Below the pieces are notes generated by a model that was not told the DNA's origin, searched no databases, and worked only from the letters and a program-made list of their open reading frames with translations. A DNA stretch of 64,000 bases, from the NCBI RefSeq assembly GCF_000024025.1, contig NC_013131.1:372001-436000 (forward strand). The letters are read 5' to 3'. The stretch is from Catenulispora acidiphila DSM 44928. GTDB lineage: Bacteria; Actinomycetota; Actinomycetes; Streptomycetales; Catenulisporaceae. Numbering within the stretch: the stretch's first letter is position 1; the number at the start of each line of letters is the position of its first letter. Position numbers and translations under genes: made by a program. Below, in pieces: positions 35,168 to 43,642 of this stretch.

Positions 35168-37477
35168 GTGACCGCGGCGGACCGCGTCCAGGAGGCGCCG
35201 CCGCGTCCCGGGCACGGCGCACCGGGCCGGCACTCGGCCTACAACGCCGCGGGCGCGGAGCGCCGGCCGGCGGGCCGACGGCCGACCGCCTGGGTCGTGG
35301 CTCCCTCGGTGTGCTCGGCGGTGCTGGCCGGCGCCGCGATCGTCCTCGTCGTCGACGGCGCGCACTCGGCCGGCTATCACATAAGCAGCGGCACGATGAC
35401 CGCCGTCTGGGTTCTCGGCGGTCTGATACTCGCGGTCGTCGCGGCCACCCTCGCCTTCGCCGGGCGTCCGGGCCGCGCGACCGAGATCCCCGCCTTCGGC
35501 GGGCCCGACCCCCGGCAGGCGCCGCCGCCGATGGCGCAGCCCCAGCCCCAGCCCCAGCCGCAGCCGCACCAGCAGCCGCAGCACCAGCAGCACCGACCCC
35601 AGCCCGCCCCGGCTCCGCTGCCGCAGCAGGCTCCGCCGCCGCCCCCGATGTCTCCGCAGGTCGTCGCGAACGCCACCGAGGCCGCCGCGACGCTGGCCGC
35701 GGCGACCAAGGCCGCGGCCGGTCCGATCGCCGTCTCCGAGGAGGGCGTGGACCTGCAGGTCATCTTCGCCCAGCTGGTCCGCCGGCTGCTCACCCTGGTG
35801 CTGCAGCAGATCAACCGGCTCGACGAGCTGGAGAACGAGGTCGAGGACCCCAAGCTCCTGAAGTCCTTGTTCGGCATCGACCACCAGGCCACCCAGGTCC
35901 GCCGCTACGGCGAGAACATCGGGGTGCTGGTGGGAGCCCTTCCGCAGCGGCAGTGGACGCACCCGGTCCCGGTCACCGTGGCGCAGCGCTCGGCGGTCTC
36001 CGAGACCCCGGACTACCCCCGCGTGCAGGTGATCCCGCGGGCGCCGGGCCGCATCCACGGCCACGCCGTCTCCGACGTCATCCACATCCTGTCCGAGCTG
36101 GTCGAGAACGCCACCAACTACTCGAACCCGACCACCAAGGTCACCGTCGGCGCGCACCGGGTGTCCGCGGGGTTGGCGATCGAGATCAACGACCACGGCA
36201 TCGGCATGGAGTCCGACCAGTTCCGGCGGCTGAACACGCTGCTGCGCGACCCGTCGGGGGCGAATGTCAAGGATCTGCTTTCCCAGGGCCGCATCGGCCT
36301 GTCCGTGGTCGCGAAGATGGCCCAGCGCCACGGGATCGCGGTCGAGCTGGCGCCGAACGTCACCGGCGGCACCATGGCGCTCGTGGTGATCCCGGACGCG
36401 CTGCTGGCGGCGGAGGAGCTGCCCGCGGACAAGGGGCATCAGCCGCGCCGCGGCATCGACCACACGCAGCTGCCGGCCCGGCCGGCGCTCGCGCCGCTGC
36501 CGGACACCCTTCCGCCGGCCACGACCTCCTCGACCGCCTCGACCGCTGCCACAGCCCCGAGTTCGGCCGCCTCGCTGTCCCCGGTCGCCGCCTCGATGCC
36601 GCCCCCGCTGTCGTCGCCGGCCACCGCGCACGTCCCGCCGCTGCCGACCTCGCCCGCCGCCGCGGCGCAGGAGTCAGCCCGCGCCGGCCAGCCGACACCG
36701 ATCCGGGCCACGCCGCCGCCGCTGCCGACGTCACCGCTGCCGACCTCGCCGGCCGCCGCGGACCAGGCCGCCCGCACCGCGCAGCAGGGCTACGCGCAGC
36801 CCGACTCCTTCCAGTCGGGCCAAGGCCGCCAGGCATGGTCCCAGCCGGCTCCCGCCGAGCCGCAGTGGCCGTCCATCAACCCGCCGGTGACCGGCGGCGC
36901 CTCCGCGCCGACCGCCGCCGCGCCGGTGCCGGGCCCCACCGGCTCCGTCGCGTCCTTCCAGGCGCCGTCGGCCGACATGTATCAGGGCTCGGAGTTAGGC
37001 GCCGCAGCGCCGGCGCAGACCGATCGGTACCCGGCGCAGGACTTCGGGACACCGGCGCCGGCGCAGCCCGACCGGTACTCCCTTCAGGGCCCGGACACCG
37101 CCGTGCTGCCGCTGACCCCCGACCGGTACCCCGCGCCGGGTACTGGTACCTCCGTGCCGCCGTGGTCCCGCCTCGGCGACCGGTCCGCGGCGGGCGAGCA
37201 GGCTTCCGAGCCGGCGTCCGAGAAGGCTCCGGGCCTGTTGCCCGACGGCCGTCCACAGCTTCGCCGCCGTACCCCGCAGGGCCACATCTCCGCGCGGCTG
37301 CTCCAGGCCGAGCCGCAGGAGAACCCGCACGGCGGCGGCGCGCTTTCCCCGACGATGATGTCGGACTTCTGGCAAGGCCTTTCCTCGGGCATCGCACCGG
37401 CCGGCCCCCCGGCGGCCGGCGCGGACCCTTCGCAGCACGATCGCACCACCGCGAACCGTCAGGAGTGGAACCAGTGA
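35168..37477 (+). CDS. cvnA: Conservon sensor-like ATPase CvnA
   Basis: The GTG at 35168 starts a 769-residue protein: a short cytosolic head, two membrane helices (about 42-62, 75-98) with almost no extracellular loop, a Gln/Pro-rich linker (about 115-165), a DHp-like helix with GIDHQATQVRRYGEN, and an HATPase domain with N box ELVENATNYS and GIGLSVV. A roughly 330-residue Pro/Ala/Ser-rich tail follows. CvnA proteins are the histidine-kinase-like part of actinobacterial conservons, a membrane-associated signalling assembly working with a roadblock protein and a small GTPase. It overlaps cvnB by 4 bp. Confidence 0.92.
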   Translation: MTAADRVQEAPPRPGHGAPGRHSAYNAAGAERRPAGRRPTAWVVAPSVCSAVLAGAAIVLVVDGAHSAGYHISSGTMTAVWVLGGLILAVVAATLAFAGRPGRATEIPAFGGPDPRQAPPPMAQPQPQPQPQPHQQPQHQQHRPQPAPAPLPQQAPPPPPMSPQVVANATEAAATLAAATKAAAGPIAVSEEGVDLQVIFAQLVRRLLTLVLQQINRLDELENEVEDPKLLKSLFGIDHQATQVRRYGENIGVLVGALPQRQWTHPVPVTVAQRSAVSETPDYPRVQVIPRAPGRIHGHAVSDVIHILSELVENATNYSNPTTKVTVGAHRVSAGLAIEINDHGIGMESDQFRRLNTLLRDPSGANVKDLLSQGRIGLSVVAKMAQRHGIAVELAPNVTGGTMALVVIPDALLAAEELPADKGHQPRRGIDHTQLPARPALAPLPDTLPPATTSSTASTAATAPSSAASLSPVAASMPPPLSSPATAHVPPLPTSPAAAAQESARAGQPTPIRATPPPLPTSPLPTSPAAADQAARTAQQGYAQPDSFQSGQGRQAWSQPAPAEPQWPSINPPVTGGASAPTAAAPVPGPTGSVASFQAPSADMYQGSELGAAAPAQTDRYPAQDFGTPAPAQPDRYSLQGPDTAVLPLTPDRYPAPGTGTSVPPWSRLGDRSAAGEQASEPASEKAPGLLPDGRPQLRRRTPQGHISARLLQAEPQENPHGGGALSPTMMSDFWQGLSSGIAPAGPPAAGADPSQHDRTTANRQEWNQ

Positions 37478-37905
37478 GCACCCAGACCGAAGAGAATCTC
37501 AGCTGGCTGATCAACCGGATGCTGCAGAGCATTCCGGCCGCCCGCAGCGTGCTGTTGATGTCGACGGACGGTTTGGTCCGCGCGTACACGACCGGTCTGA
37601 ACAAGGACGAGGCCGACACCCTGGCCGCCGCCGAGAGCGGGATGTGGGGCATCGTCACCGCCATCGGCAAGACGGTCCGGGCCGGCGGCGTCCGCCAGGT
37701 GGTGGTGGAGTTGGACGGCGCGTTCCTGTGCGTCGGCGCCGCCGGTCCCGGCACCTGCATCGGCGTGCTGGCCGACCGCGAGGCCGACCCGCGGCAGATC
37801 GGCTTCGAGATGCAGCGCTGCGTCACCGCCGTGGTCCGGGAACTGTCCACGGCTCCCCGCGGCGCCGCGGACGGCGCGGTGGCAGCGGCCCGGGCCCGGT
37901 CGTGA
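37474..37905 (+). CDS. cvnB: Conservon roadblock/LC7 protein CvnB
   Basis: The GTG at 37474 overlaps the cvnA stop as GTGA. The 143-residue protein has the roadblock fold: SWLINRMLQSIPAARSVLLMSTDGL, SGMWGIVTAIGKTV, VVVELDGAFLCVGAAGPGTC and a C-terminal helix. Roadblock proteins regulate small Ras-like GTPases (MglB-like), so its partner is CvnD. Tight coupling to cvnA and cvnC supports one complex. Confidence 0.95.
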   Translation: MSTQTEENLSWLINRMLQSIPAARSVLLMSTDGLVRAYTTGLNKDEADTLAAAESGMWGIVTAIGKTVRAGGVRQVVVELDGAFLCVGAAGPGTCIGVLADREADPRQIGFEMQRCVTAVVRELSTAPRGAADGAVAAARARS

Positions 37906-38273
37906 GCCGGGGCGATCCCGATGCCTTCGTCGACTCCGCGGCCGGCCGCCTCATCCGGCCGTACGCGGTCGCCGGCGGCCGGACCGCGCCGAACGCCGAC
38001 TTCCACCTGGTGACCTACGTGGTGGCCACCGGCCGGGCCCTGAGCGACCTGGGCCCGGACCACGACGACATCCTGAGCCTGTGCGACCGCCCGATCTCGG
38101 TCGCCGAGGTCTCGGCGCTGTCCGGGCTGCCGCTGGCAGTGACCAAGATCCTGCTGTCCGACCTGCTCGGCTGGCGCGCCATCGACACCCGCGCGCCGGT
38201 GCCCGTCTTCGAACGGGCGCGGCCGAGCACAGACCTTCTGGAGAAGGTGCTGGATGCCCTCTACAAGCTCTGA
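37902..38273 (+). CDS. cvnC: Conservon DUF742 protein CvnC
   Basis: The GTG at 37902 overlaps the cvnB stop as GTGA. The 123-residue protein carries DUF742: RLIRPYAVAGGRTAPNADFHLVTYVVATG, then a winged-helix-like region (LCDRPISVAEVSALSGLPL, KILLSDLLGWRAI). DUF742 proteins occur almost only in conservons and are thought to have a winged-helix adaptor role. It overlaps cvnD by 20 bp. Confidence 0.95.
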   Translation: MSRGDPDAFVDSAAGRLIRPYAVAGGRTAPNADFHLVTYVVATGRALSDLGPDHDDILSLCDRPISVAEVSALSGLPLAVTKILLSDLLGWRAIDTRAPVPVFERARPSTDLLEKVLDALYKL

Positions 38274-38889
38274 CCGCGCCTCCGAGAATCTTCCCGGCGG
38301 CCTCAAGCTGCTGATAGCCGGCGGCTTCGGCGTCGGCAAGACCACGCTGGTCGGGGCGGTCTCCGAGATCGCGCCGCTGAAGACCGAGGCGACGATCACC
38401 GAGGCCTCCGTCGGCGTCGACGACATCGCGCTGACCGGCGGCAAGACCACCACCACGGTCGCGCTGGACTTCGGCCGGATCAGCATCGCCAACGAATACG
38501 TGCTGTTCCTGTTCGGGATGCCCGGCCAGGAGCGGTTCTGGTTCATGTGGGACCAGCTGTGCATCGGGGCCCTCGGGGTGATCGTGCTGGTCGACACCCG
38601 GCGCATCGAGGACTCCTTCGAGGCCGTGGACTACTTCGAGCGCACCGGGATCCCGTTCCTGGTCGCGGTCAACGAGTTCGAAGGCGCGCGGTTCGCCTAC
38701 ACCTCCGTGGAAGTGCGCGAGGCGCTCCAGCTGCGCGCCGAGGTGCCGGTGGTGATGTGCGACGCCCGCTCGCGCACCTCGGCCGTGAACGTGCTCATCG
38801 CGCTGGTGAAGCACCTGCAGAGCACCGACTTTCGGCCCGTCCGGCCCGCCGCCCCCGAGCTGGCCGCGCATGAAGGAAGCTACATATGA
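38254..38889 (+). CDS. cvnD: Conservon small GTPase CvnD
   Basis: This 211-residue Ras-like GTPase has P-loop GGFGVGKTT (about 22-31), switch region with EASVGVDDI, G3 motif GMPGQ and a degenerate G4 (NEFEG in place of NKxD), which is typical of CvnD proteins. It cycles GTP/GDP downstream of CvnA/B. The 20-bp overlap with cvnC and the ATGA overlap with the GAF gene indicate one transcript. Confidence 0.95.
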   Translation: MPSTSSDRASENLPGGLKLLIAGGFGVGKTTLVGAVSEIAPLKTEATITEASVGVDDIALTGGKTTTTVALDFGRISIANEYVLFLFGMPGQERFWFMWDQLCIGALGVIVLVDTRRIEDSFEAVDYFERTGIPFLVAVNEFEGARFAYTSVEVREALQLRAEVPVVMCDARSRTSAVNVLIALVKHLQSTDFRPVRPAAPELAAHEGSYI

Positions 38890-39854
38890 CAGACCGCGAC
38901 GACTTCCAGACCCCGGCCCTGCGGCTGGGGCAGCCGGCGCCCTCGGACGCCGCCGCGCGCGCGGCGCGCCAGCGGGAGCTGAGCCTGTCCGCCACGGCGG
39001 ACTCGGTCTTCGACGAGGTCGCGCGCCGGGCCGCCGAGGCCACCGGCGCCACCGCGGCGATGGTCAACATGGTCGGCGAGAACGGCCAGTACCTGGTGGG
39101 GCTGTACGGCAAGGAGCCGGGCAGCGGCGAGGCGGCGTTCCTGGGCGACCCCGGCCGCTACGCGGCCATGGACCAGGGCTTCTGCGTGCACGTCGTGGGC
39201 CGCAAGGCCGCGCTGACCCTGGACGACGTCTTCGACTTCTCCCGGTTCCGCGGCAACCCGATCGTCGACGAGCTCGGGGTCCGCAGCTACATCGGCGTGC
39301 CGCTGATCGACGACGGCGGCACGGTGATCGGCACGGTGTGCGCGATCGACCCGGCGCCGCGCAGCGAATCCGACGGCAACTCCTGGGGGAATCAGGGCCT
39401 TCAGGTCCTCAAGGCCGCGCGCGACGAGGTCCTGGCCGAGATCAGCGGTCGGCAGAAGATCGCCGCCATCCTGGAGAACGCCGGCGGCACGGCGATGATC
39501 GCGGCGCGTCCGGGACTGGAGGTGCTGTACGCGAACACGCTGCACGATCAGCTCTTCGGCGCCGTCCAGGTACTCGGCACACCCGCCCTCGAGGCCTTCC
39601 CGCACCTGGCGCCGGTCGGCATCCTGGCCGTCATCGAGACCCTCGACCGCGGCGGCGAGCCGACGACCACCGCGCCGATCCCGCTGAGCGAGCCCGCCAC
39701 CGGCTCGGTGATCTTCGCCGCGGTCCCGGTCCGGGTACCCGGCCACGCCTCGGCGGTGCTCACCCTCGGGCTGCGGGACAGCGACGCGGCGACCGTGCTG
39801 AACCGGGCCGCGCAGATCGCCGCGGACATCGGGGCGCTCAGCGACACCAGGTGA
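38886..39854 (+). CDS. GAF domain protein, fifth conservon member
   Basis: The ATG at 38886 overlaps the cvnD stop (ATGA). The 322-residue protein has an N-terminal GAF domain (about 30-185: AMVNMVGENGQYLVGLYG, GFCVHVV, SYIGVPLIDDGGTVIGTVCAID). A second sensor-like half, possibly PAS (ENAGGTAMIAARPGLEVLYAN), follows. GAF domains bind small ligands, haem or cyclic nucleotides. Many conservons end with a P450 pair instead; here a GAF protein takes that place and may feed a signal to CvnA or CvnD. Confidence 0.88.
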   Translation: MTDRDDFQTPALRLGQPAPSDAAARAARQRELSLSATADSVFDEVARRAAEATGATAAMVNMVGENGQYLVGLYGKEPGSGEAAFLGDPGRYAAMDQGFCVHVVGRKAALTLDDVFDFSRFRGNPIVDELGVRSYIGVPLIDDGGTVIGTVCAIDPAPRSESDGNSWGNQGLQVLKAARDEVLAEISGRQKIAAILENAGGTAMIAARPGLEVLYANTLHDQLFGAVQVLGTPALEAFPHLAPVGILAVIETLDRGGEPTTTAPIPLSEPATGSVIFAAVPVRVPGHASAVLTLGLRDSDAATVLNRAAQIAADIGALSDTR

Positions 39855-39917
39855 GGCGGGTCGGCGCGGGGCGGAGATCTGCCGCCGCCACGCCGACCGA
39901 CTTTCGTGCCTCCCGGG

Positions 39918-40919
39918 TCAGACCGGCTTGATGTCGGGCCATGTCAGCGTGGCCGACCCCCAGGTCAGGCCGCCGCCGAAGGCGGTCAGCAGGAGCCTGT
40001 GGCCGCTTTCGACGGTGCCCTCGGCCGCCGCCCGCGCCAGCGCGAGCGGAATCGAGGCAGCCGAGGTGTTGCCGACGCGGTCGAGGTCGACGACCGCGCG
40101 GTCGCGGGGCATGCCCAGCCGGTCCGCCACACTGTTCATGATGCGGAGATTCGCCTGGTGCGGAACCAGCCGGTCGACGTCCGCCGCGTCCCAGCCGGTC
40201 CGCTCGAGGACGGCCTCACAGGATTCGACCATGCGCCGGACCGACTCGCGGAACACCTCTCGGCCCGCCATTTTGAGGTAGGTGTCCGTCGTCGGCGGGA
40301 CCGACTTGGTGGACCGCTGCCGGGATCCGCCCGCCGGGACGGTGATCAGGTCCGTGCCGGTGCCGTCGCTGCCCAGATCCAGCGCCTGCAGCGCGCCCGG
40401 CTCGTCCGCCTCGCCGGCCCGCAGCATCACGGCCCCGGCGCCGTCGCCGAAGATGACGCCCGTGGAGCGGTCGGTGGGATCCAGGATCGTGCTGATCGTG
40501 TCCGCGCCGATCACCAGGACGCGTTCGGCGATCCCGGCGGCGATCAGTCCGGTACCGGTCGCCAGCCCGTACACGAAGCCCGAGCACACGGCGGCGACAT
40601 CGAAGGCTGCGACACCTTCCAAGCCCAGGCGCGAGGCGACCTCCGGAGCGGTCGCCGGGCACGGCCGGTCCGGGGTGATTGTGGCCAACACCACAGCCTG
40701 CGGCGGCTCTCCGCCGGCGGATTCGATCGCGCGCGACCCGGCTTCCACCGCCAGATCCGACGTCGCCTGCCCGGGCTCGATCCAGTGCCTGGTCTGGATG
40801 CCGGTGAGCCTGCGGATCCAGTCGTCGGTCGTGTCCAGCCGCTCGGCGAGCATGTCGTTGGTGACCACCGAGGCCGGCACGCTCGAGCCGATTCCTGAGA
40901 TGACTGCGGCCTTTGTCAT
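39918..40919 (-). CDS. 3-oxoacyl-ACP synthase III-like (KAS III)
   Basis: This 333-residue thiolase-fold protein has the KAS III catalytic triad: Cys in AVCSGF (about 111), His in VPHQAN (about 253) and Asn in NTSAASIPL (about 284). Other signatures are DDWIRRLTGIQTRHW and GDGAGAVML. It condenses an acyl-CoA starter with malonyl-ACP or performs a related transfer. It is not in a fatty-acid (fab) cluster but is last in an operon with an ACP and an acyl-CoA dehydrogenase, which points to a specialised starter or acyl unit. Convergent with the conservon. Confidence 0.93.
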   Translation of the reverse strand: MTKAAVISGIGSSVPASVVTNDMLAERLDTTDDWIRRLTGIQTRHWIEPGQATSDLAVEAGSRAIESAGGEPPQAVVLATITPDRPCPATAPEVASRLGLEGVAAFDVAAVCSGFVYGLATGTGLIAAGIAERVLVIGADTISTILDPTDRSTGVIFGDGAGAVMLRAGEADEPGALQALDLGSDGTGTDLITVPAGGSRQRSTKSVPPTTDTYLKMAGREVFRESVRRMVESCEAVLERTGWDAADVDRLVPHQANLRIMNSVADRLGMPRDRAVVDLDRVGNTSAASIPLALARAAAEGTVESGHRLLLTAFGGGLTWGSATLTWPDIKPV

Positions 40920-40968
40920 GGGAGCTCTCTTTCGAGAGATGTCTGCGAAGGGAACACGGCGCCGGCCG

Positions 40969-41247
40969 TCAGGCTTCTGTCATCGCGGGCAGTCCCTGCG
41001 CCCCCACCGCGGCCTGGATGAAGGTCGCCAAGCTTTCCACGGTGGTGAATCGACTTATGTCGTCGTCGGAGATCTTTATATTCCATCGCTCCTGCGCCTT
41101 GTCCGCGATCTCGAACATGGCGAGGGAGTCGACTCCGAGCTCGCCTGCGAGATCACTGTCCGCGGTGATGTCACCGGCGGCCACTTCATCGACAGATCCC
41201 TCGATGATGACGCGAAGAGTGTCGAGGACATGCTGGTACGATTCCAT
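40969..41247 (-). CDS. Acyl carrier protein
   Basis: Start MESYQHVLDTLRVI at 41247 has AAGGAG upstream. The 92-residue ACP has the phosphopantetheine serine at residue 41 (GELGVDSLAMFEI). It is 49 bp upstream of the KAS III start. It differs from a housekeeping AcpP (ELGVDSLA with an acidic helix II, but an Ile/Asp-rich C-terminal DDDISRFTTVESL), as expected for a dedicated carrier. Confidence 0.93.
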   Translation of the reverse strand: MESYQHVLDTLRVIIEGSVDEVAAGDITADSDLAGELGVDSLAMFEIADKAQERWNIKISDDDISRFTTVESLATFIQAAVGAQGLPAMTEA

Positions 41248-41302
41248 GCGATTCTCCTTGGGCAGAAACGGTTTTAGCCCGCGCCGAGATGGACGCGGGG
41301 AT

Positions 41303-42853
41303 CTATGCGGGATCACGGTGAAGGAAGGCGTCGACGGCGCGGCGTTCGCCGCCGTAACTCTGCTGTGTGTCCCCGATGGAATCTGCGTATTCGGCGATGT
41401 GCCGCGCCAAGACGTTGGCGGACAACGCGAAAGCAGGACGTAATTCGTTGCGCGCGGAGGCCAAGCGCTGCTCGAGTTGCCGGGCGGCCCAATAGGCCGC
41501 GTAGACGTCGAGGTCCCCGTGACTGTTCTCCGCCGTCTCGGCGATCGCCGCGGCGGTCACACCCCAACACGCCACATCGCCCACCGCGCGCGCGAGCACG
41601 TGGCCCTGTTGAGGGGTGAGGCCGCTGCCCGCCCGCTCGACCAGATCGTGCAGGCCGGCCATGAGGTCGCTCTCCAACTTCGTGGCGCCGAAGGTCTTCA
41701 CCATCGTGGTGTGGAAGGACTCCAGATCGCGCACGATGCGCGTCCCGACGAAGACCGACATGGCCTCGGTGGCGCCTTCGAAGATGCGCAGAACCCGGAA
41801 GTCCCGGAAGTATTTGCCGACGATGTCGGTGTCGACGAAGCCTCGCGCGCCCATCAGCTGCACGCACTGGTCGACGACCTGGCCCGCCAGCTCACAGCCG
41901 ATGACCTTGCAGGCGAAGAAGAACTCGTCGGGCACCGGTCCCCCGCGGTCCAGCCGCTCGGCGAGGGAGAACACGAGCGCTTCCACGGTGCGTGTCGCCG
42001 CGGCGCAGTCCGCCAGAATCCGCTGGGTGACGCCGTTGTCGAGAAGCCTGCCCGTGGAAATGCCGCGCCGGCCGGCGAATCGTTCGGCGAGCTGGATGCA
42101 CCGCTGCATCGCCCCGGTGCCCGATGCGGCGAGGAAGGCGCGTCCCATCCGGAACGAGTTCTGGGCCAGCGCTGCCCCGCCGCCCTCCGCTCCCAGTACT
42201 GCCGAGGGGGGTAGACGCATGTTGTCAAGGGTGATGTGGTCCTGGGGGACGGCTCTGAGGCCGATCGTCATCGCCTCGCTGCGGGGACGGAACCCGGGCG
42301 TGGATGTCGGAAGGAGAAAGGCGGTTATGCCCCTTCGCCGGCCGTTGGGCTCCTGAAGTCGGGCGAGCACCGTGATGTGGCTCGACGCGGCACCGAGGCT
42401 GATCCACGACTTCTTGCCATTGACGATGAAGCTCCGGTCGGCTTGGCGGATCGCGGTGGTGGCCATCCCGCGGACCACGTTCGATCCCATACCCGGTTCG
42501 CTGCTGGCGACGGTGACCAGTCCGCGCCCGGTCGCCAAGGTCGGCAGAACGCGTTGCTTGGTCTCCTCGTCGGCGTAGTCCCGGACCGGCGGTATCCCGA
42601 GGGAGTTGTGGACGGCCAGCAGCACGGCGAGATTGGGATCGATCGCGGCGGCCTGCCGAATCACCCGGAACGTATCGGTGTGGGAGAGTTCCCGCCCTCC
42701 GTACCTCCGGTCCACCCGCAGTCCGAACAAGCCCTCGCTGCCCAGATGGGATATCAGCGACAGCGGCAGGGAACGGCGTTCGTCCATGAGCCATGAATCG
42801 AGACGGTCATCTGCATACTGACGGAGAAACGCAATCATGCCGTCGGCCGTCAT
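41303..42853 (-). CDS. Acyl-CoA dehydrogenase-like flavoenzyme with C-terminal extension
   Basis: This 516-residue protein has ACAD features: FAD-contact SSEPGMGSNV, VNGKKSWISLG, MGARGFVDTDIVGKYFRDFRV and the catalytic Glu in FEGATEAM (about 358). The last roughly 120 residues exceed a normal ACAD (about 390) and resemble a helical second domain. ACADs in operons with an ACP often desaturate ACP- rather than CoA-bound acyl groups. It is first of the ACAD-ACP-KAS III operon. Confidence 0.9.
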   Translation of the reverse strand: MTADGMIAFLRQYADDRLDSWLMDERRSLPLSLISHLGSEGLFGLRVDRRYGGRELSHTDTFRVIRQAAAIDPNLAVLLAVHNSLGIPPVRDYADEETKQRVLPTLATGRGLVTVASSEPGMGSNVVRGMATTAIRQADRSFIVNGKKSWISLGAASSHITVLARLQEPNGRRRGITAFLLPTSTPGFRPRSEAMTIGLRAVPQDHITLDNMRLPPSAVLGAEGGGAALAQNSFRMGRAFLAASGTGAMQRCIQLAERFAGRRGISTGRLLDNGVTQRILADCAAATRTVEALVFSLAERLDRGGPVPDEFFFACKVIGCELAGQVVDQCVQLMGARGFVDTDIVGKYFRDFRVLRIFEGATEAMSVFVGTRIVRDLESFHTTMVKTFGATKLESDLMAGLHDLVERAGSGLTPQQGHVLARAVGDVACWGVTAAAIAETAENSHGDLDVYAAYWAARQLEQRLASARNELRPAFALSANVLARHIAEYADSIGDTQQSYGGERRAVDAFLHRDPA

Positions 42854-43642
42854 GATGTTCCTCCAGCGCTATGAACGCCATTCGATTGTGGTGGATTCAT
42901 TGCGGCGGGAGGTAAGAGTTCACAGCCAGTAGTTCTCGCTCGATCAATGTCTTACCCTACGAGCTTAGAAGACTTCTCACACGCGTGGCAAGACCGCACC
43001 GGCTTCAAGATCCGCACGCCGGTGTGATCGTGCCCTCCGTTCGCCCCGTGCCGTTCGGCGCTCGGCTGGTGCGCGGCGGTTTCGTTCACATCGAACAAGA
43101 TGGGCGCGTTCATCGTCGGCGTCAACAAGATGGCCGAGGCGGTTTTGCAAGGCATGACAGGCTGCTGATTACCGGTGGTGGCTCTGTGTGACGATGACGG
43201 AGAACTGACTGCTATTGGACAGGATGTTCGAAATCTGTTTACGGGCAGCACGAATCCCCTGATAGAAGTAGGTCTTGTCCGAGAACTTCGGTCAAACGCC
43301 GGGGAATATTCAGCCGCGCTCCACACCCGGGATCACGACCTGTGCTCGACCGAGTCTCGCAGGTCCGGCATCACTTTGCCCATCGCGTCAGGACCGGCAC
43401 CGAAAACTATTTTCCGCCGGCCTGTTCAGTGCCCACGCGCCCGCAGCCGCCACACGGCTGGGCGCCGTGACGGCCACGCTGAGGCGTCGCAGAACCCAGA
43501 TATACAGCGAGGGTCCACACGGCGCTGCGCTTCCCGCAGGAGCCCGCTGACGGCGCGCAGCTGTACCCAGGCGGCCCCGGCTCGGTATCCGAGCCGGGGC
43601 CGTGGGCGCTGTAGCGCTTCAACGCGCGGGAAGCCGAAGCGC
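42854..43642. other. 789-bp region without a confident gene, AT-richer
   Basis: Upstream of the dehydrogenase, this stretch is visibly less GC-rich than its surroundings. Several frames run through it, but none has a ribosome-binding site, normal codon bias and a recognisable motif together. A 22-codon frame at 43103 ends MTGC and lacks a good SD. The dehydrogenase promoter should lie in 42860-42980. The rest may be a decayed gene or regulatory DNA. Confidence 0.5.
43572..43602 (-). terminator. Strong hairpin after the SUFU-domain gene
   Basis: A perfect 14-bp stem (43572-43585 with 43589-43602, loop TAT) is joined by a second 8-bp hairpin (43613-43620 with 43636-43643) that reaches into the stop codon of the leftward gene. 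No T-tract follows, so it is a GC-type actinobacterial terminator at best. Confidence 0.65.

Noticed and set aside
35158-37473. Second long + frame overlapping cvnA
   Set aside because: Only its last 144 codons (37474-37905) are real, as cvnB; the upstream part is an Arg/Gly shadow of cvnA.
42952-43326. Leftward 124-codon frame upstream of the acyl-CoA dehydrogenase
   Set aside because: Composition does not look coding and no SD is present; kept only as part of the unexplained gap.
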